Source: Streptomyces smaragdinus (GTDB taxonomy: Bacteria; Actinomycetota; Actinomycetes; Streptomycetales; Streptomycetaceae). From it: DNA of 64,000 nucleotides. Position 1 is the stretch's first letter; each line of letters begins with the position of its first letter. A model generated the notes under the pieces. It saw only the letters and a program-made list of their open reading frames with translations. It was not told the DNA's origin and did no database searches. This document shows positions 6,862-16,055 of the stretch, piece after piece. A program made the position numbers and the translations under genes. The DNA lies in assembly GCF_009604385.1 (NCBI RefSeq), contig NZ_WEGJ01000005.1, positions 124,001-188,000 of the forward strand, written 5' to 3'.

Positions 6862-8985
6862 TCACTGCTCTCGGCCCCTGTCCTGGTCCTGTGCCTGGAT
6901 CGCCGTGATGGCCACCGTGTTCACGATGTCCTGGACGAGCGCCCCGCGCGACAGGTCGTTCACGGGCTTGTTGAGTCCCTGCAGCACCGGCCCGACGGCG
7001 ATCGCGCCCGCCGACCGCTGCACGGCCTTGTACGTGTTGTTGCCGGTGTTCAGATCGGGGAAGACCAGCACCGTGGCCTGCCCGGCGACCGGCGAGTCCG
7101 GCGCCTTCGTCCGCGCCACCGTGGGGTCCACGGCGGCGTCGTACTGGATCGGCCCCTCGATCAGCAGATCGGGGCGCCGGGAGCGGACGATCTCCGTGGC
7201 GGTACGGACCTTGTCGACGTCCGCGCCGGTGCCGGAGGTGCCGGTGGAGTACGACAGCATCGCCACCCGCGGCTCGACGCCGAACTTCGCCGCCGTGGCG
7301 GCCGACTGGATGGCGATGTCCGCCAGCTCCTCGGCGTTCGGGTCGGGGTTGACGGCGCAGTCGCCGTAGACCAGGACCTTGTCCGCCAGGCACATGAAGA
7401 AGACGGAGGAGACGATCGAGGCGCCCGGGGCCGTCTTGATCACCTCGAAGGCGGGGCGGATGGTCGCCGCGGTGGAGTGCACCGAGCCGGAGACCATGGC
7501 GTCGGCGAGCCCCTCCTGGACCATCAGCGTGCCGAAGTAGTTCACGTCCGCCACTACATCGTGCGCCAGCTCGACGGAGACACCCTTATGCGCCCGGTAC
7601 TTCGCGTACACCTCGGCGAACCGGTCCCGCAGCGGGGACGTCACCGGGTCTATGACCTGCGCGTGCGCGGCCTGACCGGGGGCCTCGTCGGGGGCCAGGA
7701 GGGGGAGGCCGAGGCCCAGCTCGGCGATGTTCCGGCGGATCACGGCCTCGTCGCCCAGCAGCGTCAGATCGCACACCCCGCGGCGCAGGATCACCTCGGC
7801 CGCGCGCAGCACCCGCTCCTCGGCGCCCTCGGGGAGGACCACGCGGCGGCGCTGCGACTGGGCGCGTTCGATCAGCATGTGCTCGAACATCATCGGGGTG
7901 ATCCGGCCGGTCGGCGCCACGCTGAGCCGGCTGGTCAGCCGGCTGCCGTCCACATGGCTCTCGAACAGTCCGACGGCGATGTCCGCCTTGCGCGGGGTGG
8001 CCGCCGTGAGCCGGCCCTCGAGGGTGGCCAGCTCGGCGGCCGTCCTGAACGAGCCGTCGTCCACCGCCAGCACCGGCGTCCCCGGGGCCAGCCGGGCGGC
8101 GAGCGCCATCGTCTCGTCCCCGGGCCGCTCGCCGAGGGTCAGCAGCACCCCGGCGATGGCGGGCGCGCCGGCCGAGTGGGCGGCCAGGGAGCCGATGATC
8201 AGGTCCGCCCGGTCGCCGGGGGTGATCACCAGCGCGCCCGGGGTCAGGGCGGGGAGGAAGGCGGGGAGCATCGCGCCGCCGAAGACGTAGTCCCGTACGT
8301 CACGGGCCATCCCGGAGTCGTCGCCCATCAGCACGCGCGCCCCCAGCGCCGTCCTGACCTGGGAGACCGTGGGCGCGGACAGCGCGGGGTCCTCCGGCAG
8401 CACGTACACCGGCACGGGCAGATGGCCGCCGAGCTCGCGGGCCGCCTGCTGGGCGTGGGCGTCGCCGACCCGGTTGACGACCATCGCGAGGACGTCGCAG
8501 CCCAGCGAGGTGAACGCGTGCAGGGCGTTGCGCACCTCGGGGACCAGCACGTCGGCGGTGTGACCCTGGCCGCCGACGACGGGGATGACGACGGCGCCGC
8601 ACTCGTTGGCGAGCCGGGCGTTGAGGCTGAGCTCCGCGGGGATGCTGGTGTCGGCGTAGTCGCTGCCGAGGACGAGGACGACCTCGTAGTCGTCGGCGAT
8701 GTCGTGGTAGCGCCGCACCAGCCGGGACACGAGCTCGTCGGTGCCGTGCTCGGCCTGGACGGCGGAGGCCTCCTCGTACCGCATCCCGAGCACGGACCCG
8801 GGCGCCTGCGACAGCCGGTACCGCGCGCGCATCAGGTCGAACACGGGGTCGGCCTCGTCATGCGCGAGCGGCCGGAACACCCCCACCCGCTCCACCTGCC
8901 GGGTGAGGAGCTCCATCATCCCGAGCTCAACCACCTGCCGCCCGTCACCCCGGCCCACCCCGGCAACGTAGACGCTGCGAGTCAC
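6862..8985 (-). CDS. pta: Phosphate acetyltransferase (long form)
   Basis: A 707-residue enzyme that converts acetyl-CoA and phosphate to acetyl phosphate and CoA. The N-terminal third is the BioD-like P-loop-fold regulatory domain (starts TRSVYVAGVGRGDGRQVVELG), and the middle carries the DRTGG domain. The catalytic PTA_PTB domain occupies about 380-700 (RAQSQRRRVVLPEGAEERVL; MVSGSVHSTAATIRPAFEVI; FPDLNTGNNTYKAVQR). It has a GTG start with GGGAGAG upstream. This is the multi-domain type found in actinobacteria and enterobacteria. It is the first gene of the probable pta-ackA-pyk operon. Confidence 0.95.
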   Translation of the reverse strand: MTRSVYVAGVGRGDGRQVVELGMMELLTRQVERVGVFRPLAHDEADPVFDLMRARYRLSQAPGSVLGMRYEEASAVQAEHGTDELVSRLVRRYHDIADDYEVVLVLGSDYADTSIPAELSLNARLANECGAVVIPVVGGQGHTADVLVPEVRNALHAFTSLGCDVLAMVVNRVGDAHAQQAARELGGHLPVPVYVLPEDPALSAPTVSQVRTALGARVLMGDDSGMARDVRDYVFGGAMLPAFLPALTPGALVITPGDRADLIIGSLAAHSAGAPAIAGVLLTLGERPGDETMALAARLAPGTPVLAVDDGSFRTAAELATLEGRLTAATPRKADIAVGLFESHVDGSRLTSRLSVAPTGRITPMMFEHMLIERAQSQRRRVVLPEGAEERVLRAAEVILRRGVCDLTLLGDEAVIRRNIAELGLGLPLLAPDEAPGQAAHAQVIDPVTSPLRDRFAEVYAKYRAHKGVSVELAHDVVADVNYFGTLMVQEGLADAMVSGSVHSTAATIRPAFEVIKTAPGASIVSSVFFMCLADKVLVYGDCAVNPDPNAEELADIAIQSAATAAKFGVEPRVAMLSYSTGTSGTGADVDKVRTATEIVRSRRPDLLIEGPIQYDAAVDPTVARTKAPDSPVAGQATVLVFPDLNTGNNTYKAVQRSAGAIAVGPVLQGLNKPVNDLSRGALVQDIVNTVAITAIQAQDQDRGREQ

Positions 8986-9218
8986 GCTCTCTCCCGGTCA
9001 CGTAGTGTCACGCAGAATGCACACAATCCCACCGCCGACGATACCTTCGCCCCGGGGGACGGTGCCCGGCGGGCTGCTTTGGGTGGGGGAGGAGTACGCC
9101 CACGGCGTGCGGTCGATGCACGGACGGAGAACCTTCACCGGCGGGGGCGGGAACAGGGGGTGAACGGACTGCCTCCCGGCACGTCCGCAAGGCGAGGCAG
9201 AGACGCAAAAGCACCCCA

Positions 9219-9292
9219 TTACAGCCCGTCCGGCGCTTGAGGACGAGGCGCGCAGCGCCGACCGGGGTCCGGGGCGGAGCCCCGGGAGCGGT
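9219..9292. repeat. Intergenic REP-like element
   Basis: The 370-base space between pta and pfkA holds a string that I recognise from many Streptomyces intergenic regions (CCCGTCCGGCGCTTGAGGAC). After it come two short hairpins, GGCGC-GCA-GCGCC and GGGGC-GGA-GCCCC. Recognition is from memory and no search was run. The rest of the gap should hold the divergent pta and pfkA promoters, which I cannot pinpoint. Confidence 0.5.
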
Positions 9293-9355
9293 GCCCCCGC
9301 CGCCGTGGAAGAATCGACCTGACGTGCGGCGACCGACCCCCCGGAGAAAACCCAC

Positions 9356-10381
9356 ATGCGCATCGGAGTCCTGACCGCCGGCGGCGACTGCCCCGGCCTC
9401 AACGCCGTCATCCGCTCGGTCGTCCACCGAGCCGTGGCCGGCCACGGCGACGAGGTCATCGGCTTCGAGGACGGCTTCAAGGGCCTCCTGGAGGCCCGCT
9501 ACCGCAAACTCGACCTCGACGCGGTCAGCGGCATCCTCGCACGGGGAGGCACCATCCTCGGCTCCTCCCGCCTGGAGCGGGCCCGCCTCCGCCAGGCCTG
9601 CGAGGAGACGGAGGACCTCAGCCGCGAGCTCGGCCTCGACGCCCTGATCCCGATCGGCGGCGAAGGCACCCTCACCGCCTCCAGCATGCTCGCGGCGGCC
9701 GGCCTCCCGGTCGTCGGCGTTCCCAAGACGATCGACAACGACATCTCCGCCACCGACCGCACCTTCGGCTTCGACACCGCCGTCGGCGTGGCCACCGAGG
9801 CGATAGACCGCCTGAAGACCACCGCGGAGTCCCACCAGCGCGTGATGGTCGTCGAGGTGATGGGCCGCCACGCCGGCTGGATCGCCCTGGAGTCGGGCAT
9901 GGCCGGCGGCGCCCACGGCATCTGCCTCCCGGAGCGCCCGTTCTCCGTGGACGCCCTCTGCGCGATGGTCGAGGAGCGCTTCGCCCGCGGCAAGAAGTTC
10001 GCCGTGGTCTGCGTTGCCGAGGGAGCCCACCCGGCCGAGGGCCAGATGGACTACCGCAAGGGCGAGATCGACCAGTTCGGCCACGAACGCTTCCAGGGCA
10101 TCGGCAACCGGCTGGCCGCCGAGCTGGAGGACCGCCTGGGCAAGGAGGCCAAGCCGGTGATCCTCGGCCACGTCCAGCGCGGCGGCACCCCGACCGCGTA
10201 CGACAGGGTCCTGGCCACCCGCTTCGGCTGGCACGCCGTGGAGGCCGTGCACCGCGGCGACTTCGGCATGATGACGGCGCTGCGCGGCACCGACATCGTG
10301 ATGGCCCCCCTGGCGGACGCCGTGACCGAGCTGAAGACGGTCCCGGCGAGCCGGATGGACGAGGCCGAATCGGTGTTCTAG
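9356..10381 (+). CDS. pfkA: 6-phosphofructokinase
   Basis: A 341-residue glycolytic kinase that phosphorylates fructose 6-phosphate. Motifs: MRIGVLTAGGDCPGLNAVIR (nucleotide loop), IPIGGEGTLTASSML, VGVPKTIDNDISATDRTFGFDTAV with the catalytic Asp, and EVMGRHAGWIALESG. Actinobacterial enzymes carry GGEGT where E. coli PfkA has GGDGS; both ATP- and PPi-users occur in this clade, so the donor is best called probably ATP. ATG 9356 has GGAGAA 8 bases upstream. Its TAG stop overlaps the stop of the convergent permease gene within a CTAG at 10378-10381. Confidence 0.95.
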   Translation: MRIGVLTAGGDCPGLNAVIRSVVHRAVAGHGDEVIGFEDGFKGLLEARYRKLDLDAVSGILARGGTILGSSRLERARLRQACEETEDLSRELGLDALIPIGGEGTLTASSMLAAAGLPVVGVPKTIDNDISATDRTFGFDTAVGVATEAIDRLKTTAESHQRVMVVEVMGRHAGWIALESGMAGGAHGICLPERPFSVDALCAMVEERFARGKKFAVVCVAEGAHPAEGQMDYRKGEIDQFGHERFQGIGNRLAAELEDRLGKEAKPVILGHVQRGGTPTAYDRVLATRFGWHAVEAVHRGDFGMMTALRGTDIVMAPLADAVTELKTVPASRMDEAESVF

Positions 10382-11220
10382 CCCTTTACCGCCCCGCCCA
10401 GCGTGAACCCACCCCCCAGCCGGCGTGAGATCAGCACGTACAACAGCACCGCGGGCGACGTGTAGATGATGGAGAACGCCGCCAGCTGCCCGTAGATCAC
10501 CGACCCGGTGTTCCCGAAGAACTCGAAGATGCTGACGGACGCCGGGAACTGGTCCGGCGTCAGCAGCAGCATGAAGGGGACGAAGAAGTTCCCCCACATC
10601 ATGATGAACGAGAAGATCGTCACCACCACGATCCCCGGCCCCATCATCGGCAGGATGACCCGCACCAGCGCCTGCATGGCCGAGGCCCCGTCCGTCCAGG
10701 CGGCCTCCTCCAGCACCCGGGGCACCCCGTCCATGAAGTTCTTCATCAGCCAGATGGCGAACGGCAGCGACGACGCCGCCAGGAACAGCGCCGTCCCGTA
10801 CATGGTGTCGATCAGATCGGTCTGTACGAACAGCCCGTACACCGGCACCATGATCGCGGTGATCGGCAGCGACGTCGTGAACAGGATGGTGAGCATGAAC
10901 GGCCGGTTCAGCCGCCCCTGGAAGCGCGACAGCGGATACGCCGCCAGCGCCGCGCACACCACCGTCATCAGCGTCGCCCCGCCGCACAGCAGCAGGCTGT
11001 TGAGCAGCGGGGTGAACGTCATCTCGGGCGTCAGCACCTGGTCGAAGTTGTCCAGCGTGTAGTCGTCCGGCAGCTTCACCGTCAGCCCCGCGCCGGCGTC
11101 CAGCGACGACAGCACCAGCCAGAGCAGCGGCAGCGCGAACGCCGCCGCGGCGAGGAGCAGCGCGGCGTCGGCGGCGAGCCGGCGGGAGTTGCGGCGCACA
11201 CGCGCCGTGATCCGGGGCAC
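10378..11220 (-). CDS. Carbohydrate ABC transporter permease, MalG-type
   Basis: A 280-residue inner-membrane permease with six predicted helices and the MalG/UgpE EAA loop (VLEEAAWTDGASAMQALVRVILPMM, residues about 160-185). It is the second permease of a CUT1 sugar importer. GTG 11220 directly abuts the TGA of the MalF-type gene. A Lys/Gly-poor end (LGGGFTLGGAVKG) is typical. The substrate cannot be told from the permease. Confidence 0.92.
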   Translation of the reverse strand: MPRITARVRRNSRRLAADAALLLAAAAFALPLLWLVLSSLDAGAGLTVKLPDDYTLDNFDQVLTPEMTFTPLLNSLLLCGGATLMTVVCAALAAYPLSRFQGRLNRPFMLTILFTTSLPITAIMVPVYGLFVQTDLIDTMYGTALFLAASSLPFAIWLMKNFMDGVPRVLEEAAWTDGASAMQALVRVILPMMGPGIVVVTIFSFIMMWGNFFVPFMLLLTPDQFPASVSIFEFFGNTGSVIYGQLAAFSIIYTSPAVLLYVLISRRLGGGFTLGGAVKG

Positions 11221-12147
11221 TCAGACCTCCGTGCGCAGCAGACGCAGATAGATCAGCGAGAACAGGGCACCGACGACGAGCAGCAGCAGGGCCACGGCGG
11301 TCCCGTAGCCGATCAGGTTGTTCTTGAACGCCTGCTCGTACATGAACAACGGCAGGGTCTGGCTGCGGTCGCCGGGCCCGCCGCGCGTCATCGCCCAGAT
11401 GAGGCCGAAGACGGACAGTGTCTGCAGGGTGTTGAGCATCAGGTTGGTCCCGATGGAGCGGCGGATCATCGGCAGCGTGATGTGCCGGATCCGGCGCCAG
11501 CCGTTCGCGCCGTCGACCTCCGCGGCCTCGGTGATCTCCTTGGGGATCTCGGCGAGCGCCGCGTTGTAGACGAGCATCGAGAACGCCGTGCCGCGCCAGA
11601 TGTTGGCGAACGACACCGCCAGGATCGGCAGCGTGTACAGCCAGTTCTGGTCGGGCAGATGGAGGTGGCCCAGGATCTCGTTGAGCGTGCCGTCGCGGCG
11701 GAAGTACGCGTACAGCAGGAAGCCCGCCACCACCTCCGGGACCACCCAGCAGGTGATCACGACGGCGCCCGTGACGGTCCGTACCGCCTTGGAGGCCCGG
11801 ACCATCAGCCCCGCCAGCGCCAGCCCCAGGGTGTTCTGGCCGACGACCGACGAGACGAACGTGAAGACCAGGGTCAGCTTGACGGCGTTGACGAACCCGT
11901 CGTCGCCGAAGGCGGTACGGAAGTTCTCCAGCCCCACGAACGACGACTCCGCCTGCCCGCTGAGCTGCAGATCGGTGAACGCGATCCAGACGCAGTACGC
12001 GATCGGGCCGGCCAGGAACAGCAGCAGCAGGACCAGCGAGGGGCCGACGGGCAGCCCCCGCAGCAGGGCGCGCAGCACCGGGCGCGGCGCCCGCGCCCCG
12101 GGCGCCGCGCCGGCGGCGGCGCCCGGGGACCCGACCGTCGCGGTCAC
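11221..12147 (-). CDS. Carbohydrate ABC transporter permease, MalF-type
   Basis: A 308-residue permease with an N-terminal Ala/Pro/Arg-rich cytoplasmic tail of about 35 residues, six membrane helices, and the EAA motif ITEAAEVDGANGWRRIRHITLPMI around 210-235. It pairs with the MalG-type protein. The GTG start overlaps the binding-protein stop by 4 bases (GTGA). No ATPase gene follows. In Streptomyces many CUT1 importers share the ATPase MsiK encoded elsewhere, which would explain that. Confidence 0.92.
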   Translation of the reverse strand: MTATVGSPGAAAGAAPGARAPRPVLRALLRGLPVGPSLVLLLLFLAGPIAYCVWIAFTDLQLSGQAESSFVGLENFRTAFGDDGFVNAVKLTLVFTFVSSVVGQNTLGLALAGLMVRASKAVRTVTGAVVITCWVVPEVVAGFLLYAYFRRDGTLNEILGHLHLPDQNWLYTLPILAVSFANIWRGTAFSMLVYNAALAEIPKEITEAAEVDGANGWRRIRHITLPMIRRSIGTNLMLNTLQTLSVFGLIWAMTRGGPGDRSQTLPLFMYEQAFKNNLIGYGTAVALLLLVVGALFSLIYLRLLRTEV

Positions 12148-13502
12148 TGCCGGACTACCTGGCCCTCGGCGATGGACTCCAGCTGCTCGTCGTACGACTT
12201 CGCCGCGTCGTCCACTGCCGCGTCACCGGTGGTGACCTGCTCCATCGCCTCCTGGATCGCGGTGGAGACCTGCGGGTAGACGGGGAGCGCCGGACGGTAG
12301 TGGGTGTCGGCGACCAGGTCCGTGAAGAACTTGATGCCGGGCACGTAGTCCTGGTACTCCGGGTCCGCCGCGACGTCCTTGCGGACGGCGATCTGGCCGT
12401 TGGCCATGGTCAGCCGGGTGCAGTTCTTCTGCGACTGGGCGATCTTCATGAACTCGAACGCGAGGTCCGGGTTCCCGGCGTTGGACGGGATGGCCCAGGT
12501 CCAGCCGCCGGACATGGACACCCGGCCGGGTGCCTGGCCGTTCTGGGTGGGCATCGCGGTCTGGCCGAGCGCCTCGGTCCACTCGGGCCACGGCTTCGCG
12601 CCGGTCTCCTGCCAGTTGTTGCCCATCCAGGAGCCGTCGAGGTCGATGGCCAGCTTGCCCTGCGGGAACCATTCGGTGGCGACCTTGGTGCCGGCGTTCG
12701 GGTCGAGGGCGTCCTGCGGGTCGGGGCCGAGCTTCTCCTTGAACACCGTCTCGACGAATCCGAGGGCGTCCTTGAAGCCCTGGCTGCCGGCCACCCACTT
12801 CTTGGCGCTCTCGTCGTACAAGGTGTCCTCGGTGCCGTACAGCAGCATCTCGAAGCCCTGCATGGAGGCGGCCTCGCCGACGGCCTTGCCGGTGTAGATG
12901 TTCAGCGGGATGACGTCCGGGAGCTCCTGCTTGACCGTGCGGGCCGCGGACAGGACGTCGTCCCAGTTCTTCGGCTGCCAGTCGGCCGGCAGGCCCGCCT
13001 TCTCGAAGAGCTCCTTGCTGTACCACAGGCCGCGGGTGTCAGTGCCGTCCGGGACGCCGTAGGTCTTGCCGTCCTGGCCGCGGGCAGCCGTCTTCGCCGT
13101 GTCGATGTACTGGTCCCAGTCGGGCCACTTCTTCAGATAGCCGTCCAGGGGCGTGAGTAATCCGGCGGTGATGTCGGAGTTGATGAGGAAGGTGTCCTCG
13201 TACACCAGGTCGGGGGAGGTCTTCTTGGTCCGGATCATCTGCTGGACCTTGGTGTAGTACTGCTCGTCCGGCACCTTCAGCGGGACGAGCTCGACCTTCT
13301 TGTCCGGGAACTTCTCCTCGAACTCCTTCTTCACCGCCTCCAGTTCGCGGTCGAAGATCTTGTTCTTGGCGTCGGTGGAGCGCTTGTACTGGACCTTGAC
13401 GGTGTCCTTGTCACTGCCGGAGTCGCTGCCGCAGGCGGTCAGCGCGGTGGTGGCGAGTGCGGCGGCCAGGATCAGAGGGATGGAGCGCGGGAGTGGGCGC
13501 AT
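12144..13502 (-). CDS. Sugar-binding lipoprotein of ABC transporter
   Basis: A 452-residue family-1 extracellular solute-binding protein. Signal peptide plus lipobox LTAC puts the lipidated Cys at residue 24, so the protein is anchored on the outside of the membrane. Features include LVYEDTFLINSDITAGLLTPL, GTDTRGLWYSKELFEKAGLP and GSWMGNNWQETGAKPWPEW, typical of the malto-oligosaccharide/trehalose-type cluster. It is first in the operon with the two permeases. A LacI-like palindrome lies about 100 bases upstream. The sugar is unknown. Confidence 0.93.
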   Translation of the reverse strand: MRPLPRSIPLILAAALATTALTACGSDSGSDKDTVKVQYKRSTDAKNKIFDRELEAVKKEFEEKFPDKKVELVPLKVPDEQYYTKVQQMIRTKKTSPDLVYEDTFLINSDITAGLLTPLDGYLKKWPDWDQYIDTAKTAARGQDGKTYGVPDGTDTRGLWYSKELFEKAGLPADWQPKNWDDVLSAARTVKQELPDVIPLNIYTGKAVGEAASMQGFEMLLYGTEDTLYDESAKKWVAGSQGFKDALGFVETVFKEKLGPDPQDALDPNAGTKVATEWFPQGKLAIDLDGSWMGNNWQETGAKPWPEWTEALGQTAMPTQNGQAPGRVSMSGGWTWAIPSNAGNPDLAFEFMKIAQSQKNCTRLTMANGQIAVRKDVAADPEYQDYVPGIKFFTDLVADTHYRPALPVYPQVSTAIQEAMEQVTTGDAAVDDAAKSYDEQLESIAEGQVVRQ

Positions 13503-13605
13503 GGGAGCAAGACCTCCTGGGGCGGCTCGGGTTGAACGCTCGGAAGGCTGCGGGGAACGTAAGCGCGTACTACCGGTGGGTCAAGAGGGTTCGCAGGGGA
13601 TTGCG

Positions 13606-13615
13606 ACAACGTTGT
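13606..13615. promoter_or_regulatory. LacI-type palindrome upstream of sugar transporter
   Basis: ACAACGTTGT is a perfect 10-base palindrome with a central CG, the usual core of LacI-family operators. It lies 104 bases upstream of the binding-protein ATG and 22 bases before the end of the CitB-type gene. No LacI gene is present in the window. Confidence 0.4.
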
Positions 13616-13636
13616 ACTGCCCTTTTACGCCCGCGG

Positions 13637-14338
13637 TCATGCCTGGTCGGGGCGTGATCCCGTCCAGCGGTAGCGCAGTTCGGGGCGGCCCACCTGGCCG
13701 TACTGCGGGGCCCGTTCGGCCCGGGCGGTGTCCACCAGATGCTCCAGATAGCGGCGGGCCGTGATCCGCGAGATGCCCAGCCCGGTGCCGGTCGCGGAGG
13801 CCGTCAGGCCCGTCGCGCCCGCGTCGCGCAGGGCCGTGGTCACGGCGGAGAGGGTGGGCGCGCTGAGGCCCTTGGGCAGGGCGGCCGGCTGCGGGGTACG
13901 GAGGGTGGCCAGCGCCCGGTCGACCTCGTCCTGGCCGCCGGCCTCGCCGCCCGCCGCCTCGCGGAAGTCCCGGTAGCGCTCGAGGCGGTCGCGCAGGGTG
14001 GCGAACGCGAACGGCTTGAGGACGTACTGGACCACCCCCAGCGACACCCCCTCGCGCACGACCTCCAGATCGCGCGCCGAGGTCACCGCGATGACGTCGG
14101 CGCGGTGTCCGGCGGCCCGCAGGGCGCGCAGCAGGCGCAGGCCGTGGCCGTCGGGGAGGTAGAGGTCGAGGAGGATCAGGTCGACGGCGGCGTCCGGTTC
14201 GGCGAGCGCCCGTACGGCCGCCGCGCGGGAGTGCGCGACCGCCGCCACGGTGAAGCCCGGGACGCGTTCGACGTACAGCCGGTGGGCGTCCGCCGCCACC
14301 GGGTCGTCCTCGACGACCAGCACCCGCAGCCCGGTCAT
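13637..14338 (-). CDS. CitB/DcuR-type response regulator
   Basis: A 233-residue regulator. The receiver has acidic residues at VVEDDP and phosphoacceptor Asp58 in LILLDLYLPDGHG, with the switch Lys in YVLKPFAF. The C-terminal part (LSAPTLSAVTTALRDAGATGLTASATGTGLGISRITARRYLEHLV) is the HTH of regulators paired with citrate/C4-dicarboxylate sensors. It overlaps the kinase stop by 4 bases. The divergent dctA is the obvious target. Confidence 0.9.
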   Translation of the reverse strand: MTGLRVLVVEDDPVAADAHRLYVERVPGFTVAAVAHSRAAAVRALAEPDAAVDLILLDLYLPDGHGLRLLRALRAAGHRADVIAVTSARDLEVVREGVSLGVVQYVLKPFAFATLRDRLERYRDFREAAGGEAGGQDEVDRALATLRTPQPAALPKGLSAPTLSAVTTALRDAGATGLTASATGTGLGISRITARRYLEHLVDTARAERAPQYGQVGRPELRYRWTGSRPDQA

Positions 14339-15936
14339 CGCGCGGCCCCTTCCAGCGCGGCGGCGGGCCGCGGCACCCGTACGGTGAACTCCGCGCCGCC
14401 CCCCGCCGCCTCCGTCACGGTCACTGTCCCCCCGGCGCGGCGCACCGCCTGGCGGACCAGCGCGAGGCCCAGCCCCCGGCCGCCGCCCTTCGTCGAGAAG
14501 CCCCGGGTGAACACCTCGTCCGCCTCCGCTATCCCCGGCCCCGTGTCCGCCACCGCCAGCAGCAGCTCCCGCTCGTCCGCGCGCGCCGTCACCGTGACCC
14601 GCGCGCCCGCGCCGGACTGCTGGGCGGCGTCGAGGGCGTTGTCGATCAGATTCCCCAGCACGGTGACCAGGTCCCGGGCGGTCAGCGCCGGCGGCAGCAC
14701 CCCGTCGTCGATCCGGCTGCCGGGGGCCAGCTCCAGCTCCACGCCGCGCTCACCGGCCTGCGCCGCCTTGCCCAGCAGCAGCGCCGCCAGCACCGGCTCG
14801 GCCACCGCGGCCACCACCTGGTCGGTCAGCGCCTGGGCCAGCGCCAGCTCCTGGGTGGCGAAGCCGACGGCCTCCTCCGTACGCCCGAGCTCGATCAGCG
14901 AGACGACGGTATGCAGCCGGTTCGCCGCCTCGTGCGCCTGCGAGCGCAGGGCCTCGGCCAGCCCGCGTACGGAGTCCAGCTCGCCGGCCAGCGCCTGGAG
15001 CTCGGTGTGGTCCCGCAGGGTGACGACGGTGCCGCGGCGGAGGCCGCCGGACACCGGCGAGGTGTTGACGACCAGGATCCGCTCCGCCGTCGGATGCAGC
15101 TCGTCCACCCGCGGCTCCGCCGCCAGCAGGGCGCCGGTGAGCGGCGGGGGGAGGGCGAGGTCCGTCACGTACCGGCCGACCGGGTCGTCCGGTACGCCCA
15201 GCAGCTCCCGGCCGGCGTCGTTGACCAGGGCGATCCGCCGCTGGCCGTCGAGCAGCAGCAGCCCCTCGCGGACACCGTGCAGCGCCGCCTGGTGGTACTC
15301 GTACAGCCGGCTGAGCTCGGCGGCGTTCATCCCGTGGGTGTGCCGGCGCAGCCGCGCGTTGATCACATACGTGCCCGCCCCGCCGAGCGCGACCGCCCCC
15401 AGCGCCACCCACAGCAGCGACACGACCTGCCGGCGCACCTCCTCGGTGATCCGCTCCAGCAGGATCCCGGCGCTGACCAGCCCGACGACCTTCCCGTCGG
15501 CGTCCGTCACCGGCGCGACGACCCGTACCGACGTGCCGAGCGTCCCGGGATACGTCTCGCCGAACGTCTCCCCGCGCAGCGCCCGCTCCCGGTGGCCGAC
15601 GAACCGCTCGCCGATCCGGTCGGGGTTGGGGTGGGTGTAGCGGGTGCCGTCGGGCGCCATGATCGTGATGAACGTGACGCCCGCGTCGTGGCGTACCTCC
15701 TCCGCGTACGGCTGGAGCAGCGCGGAGGGATCGGGGTCCGCCAGCGCCGCCGTCACCACCGGCGAGTCCGCGACCGACACGGCCACCGCCCGGGCCCGCT
15801 CCTGCGCCGAGCGCTCGGCGCGGGCGTGCTCGCCGAAGTACACGTACACCGAGCAGCCCGCCACCACGGCGGTGATCAGGACCACCTGGATGACGAACAG
15901 CCGGCCGGCGAGGCTGCGGGGGAAGGGCACGCGCAT
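14335..15936 (-). CDS. CitA/DcuS-type sensor histidine kinase
   Basis: A 533-residue membrane sensor. Start MRVPFPRSLAGRLFVIQ at 15936 gives a clean first helix; a longer frame to 16098 would run over the dctA start and is rejected. A periplasmic sensor domain (about 35-170) carries RYTHPNPDRIGERFVG, typical of PASTA-like sCache domains binding citrate or C4-dicarboxylates. A second helix is near 178-200 and a PAS domain near 220-310. The SpoOB-type phosphoacceptor is His335 in SQAHEAANRLH, followed by a HATPase with NLIDNALDAA and GGRGLGLALVRQ. It likely senses an organic acid for dctA control. Confidence 0.92.
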   Translation of the reverse strand: MRVPFPRSLAGRLFVIQVVLITAVVAGCSVYVYFGEHARAERSAQERARAVAVSVADSPVVTAALADPDPSALLQPYAEEVRHDAGVTFITIMAPDGTRYTHPNPDRIGERFVGHRERALRGETFGETYPGTLGTSVRVVAPVTDADGKVVGLVSAGILLERITEEVRRQVVSLLWVALGAVALGGAGTYVINARLRRHTHGMNAAELSRLYEYHQAALHGVREGLLLLDGQRRIALVNDAGRELLGVPDDPVGRYVTDLALPPPLTGALLAAEPRVDELHPTAERILVVNTSPVSGGLRRGTVVTLRDHTELQALAGELDSVRGLAEALRSQAHEAANRLHTVVSLIELGRTEEAVGFATQELALAQALTDQVVAAVAEPVLAALLLGKAAQAGERGVELELAPGSRIDDGVLPPALTARDLVTVLGNLIDNALDAAQQSGAGARVTVTARADERELLLAVADTGPGIAEADEVFTRGFSTKGGGRGLGLALVRQAVRRAGGTVTVTEAAGGGAEFTVRVPRPAAALEGAAR

Positions 15937-16055
15937 GGTAGTCAGTCTGCCTTTGCTGTGCGCGGTGAACTCAATGAACGCAACAGTGACCCCACTCACA
16001 CCTGGATGGATAGTCGCCGGGACCCCCGAAACGACGACCTCACCAGGAGGCCACC

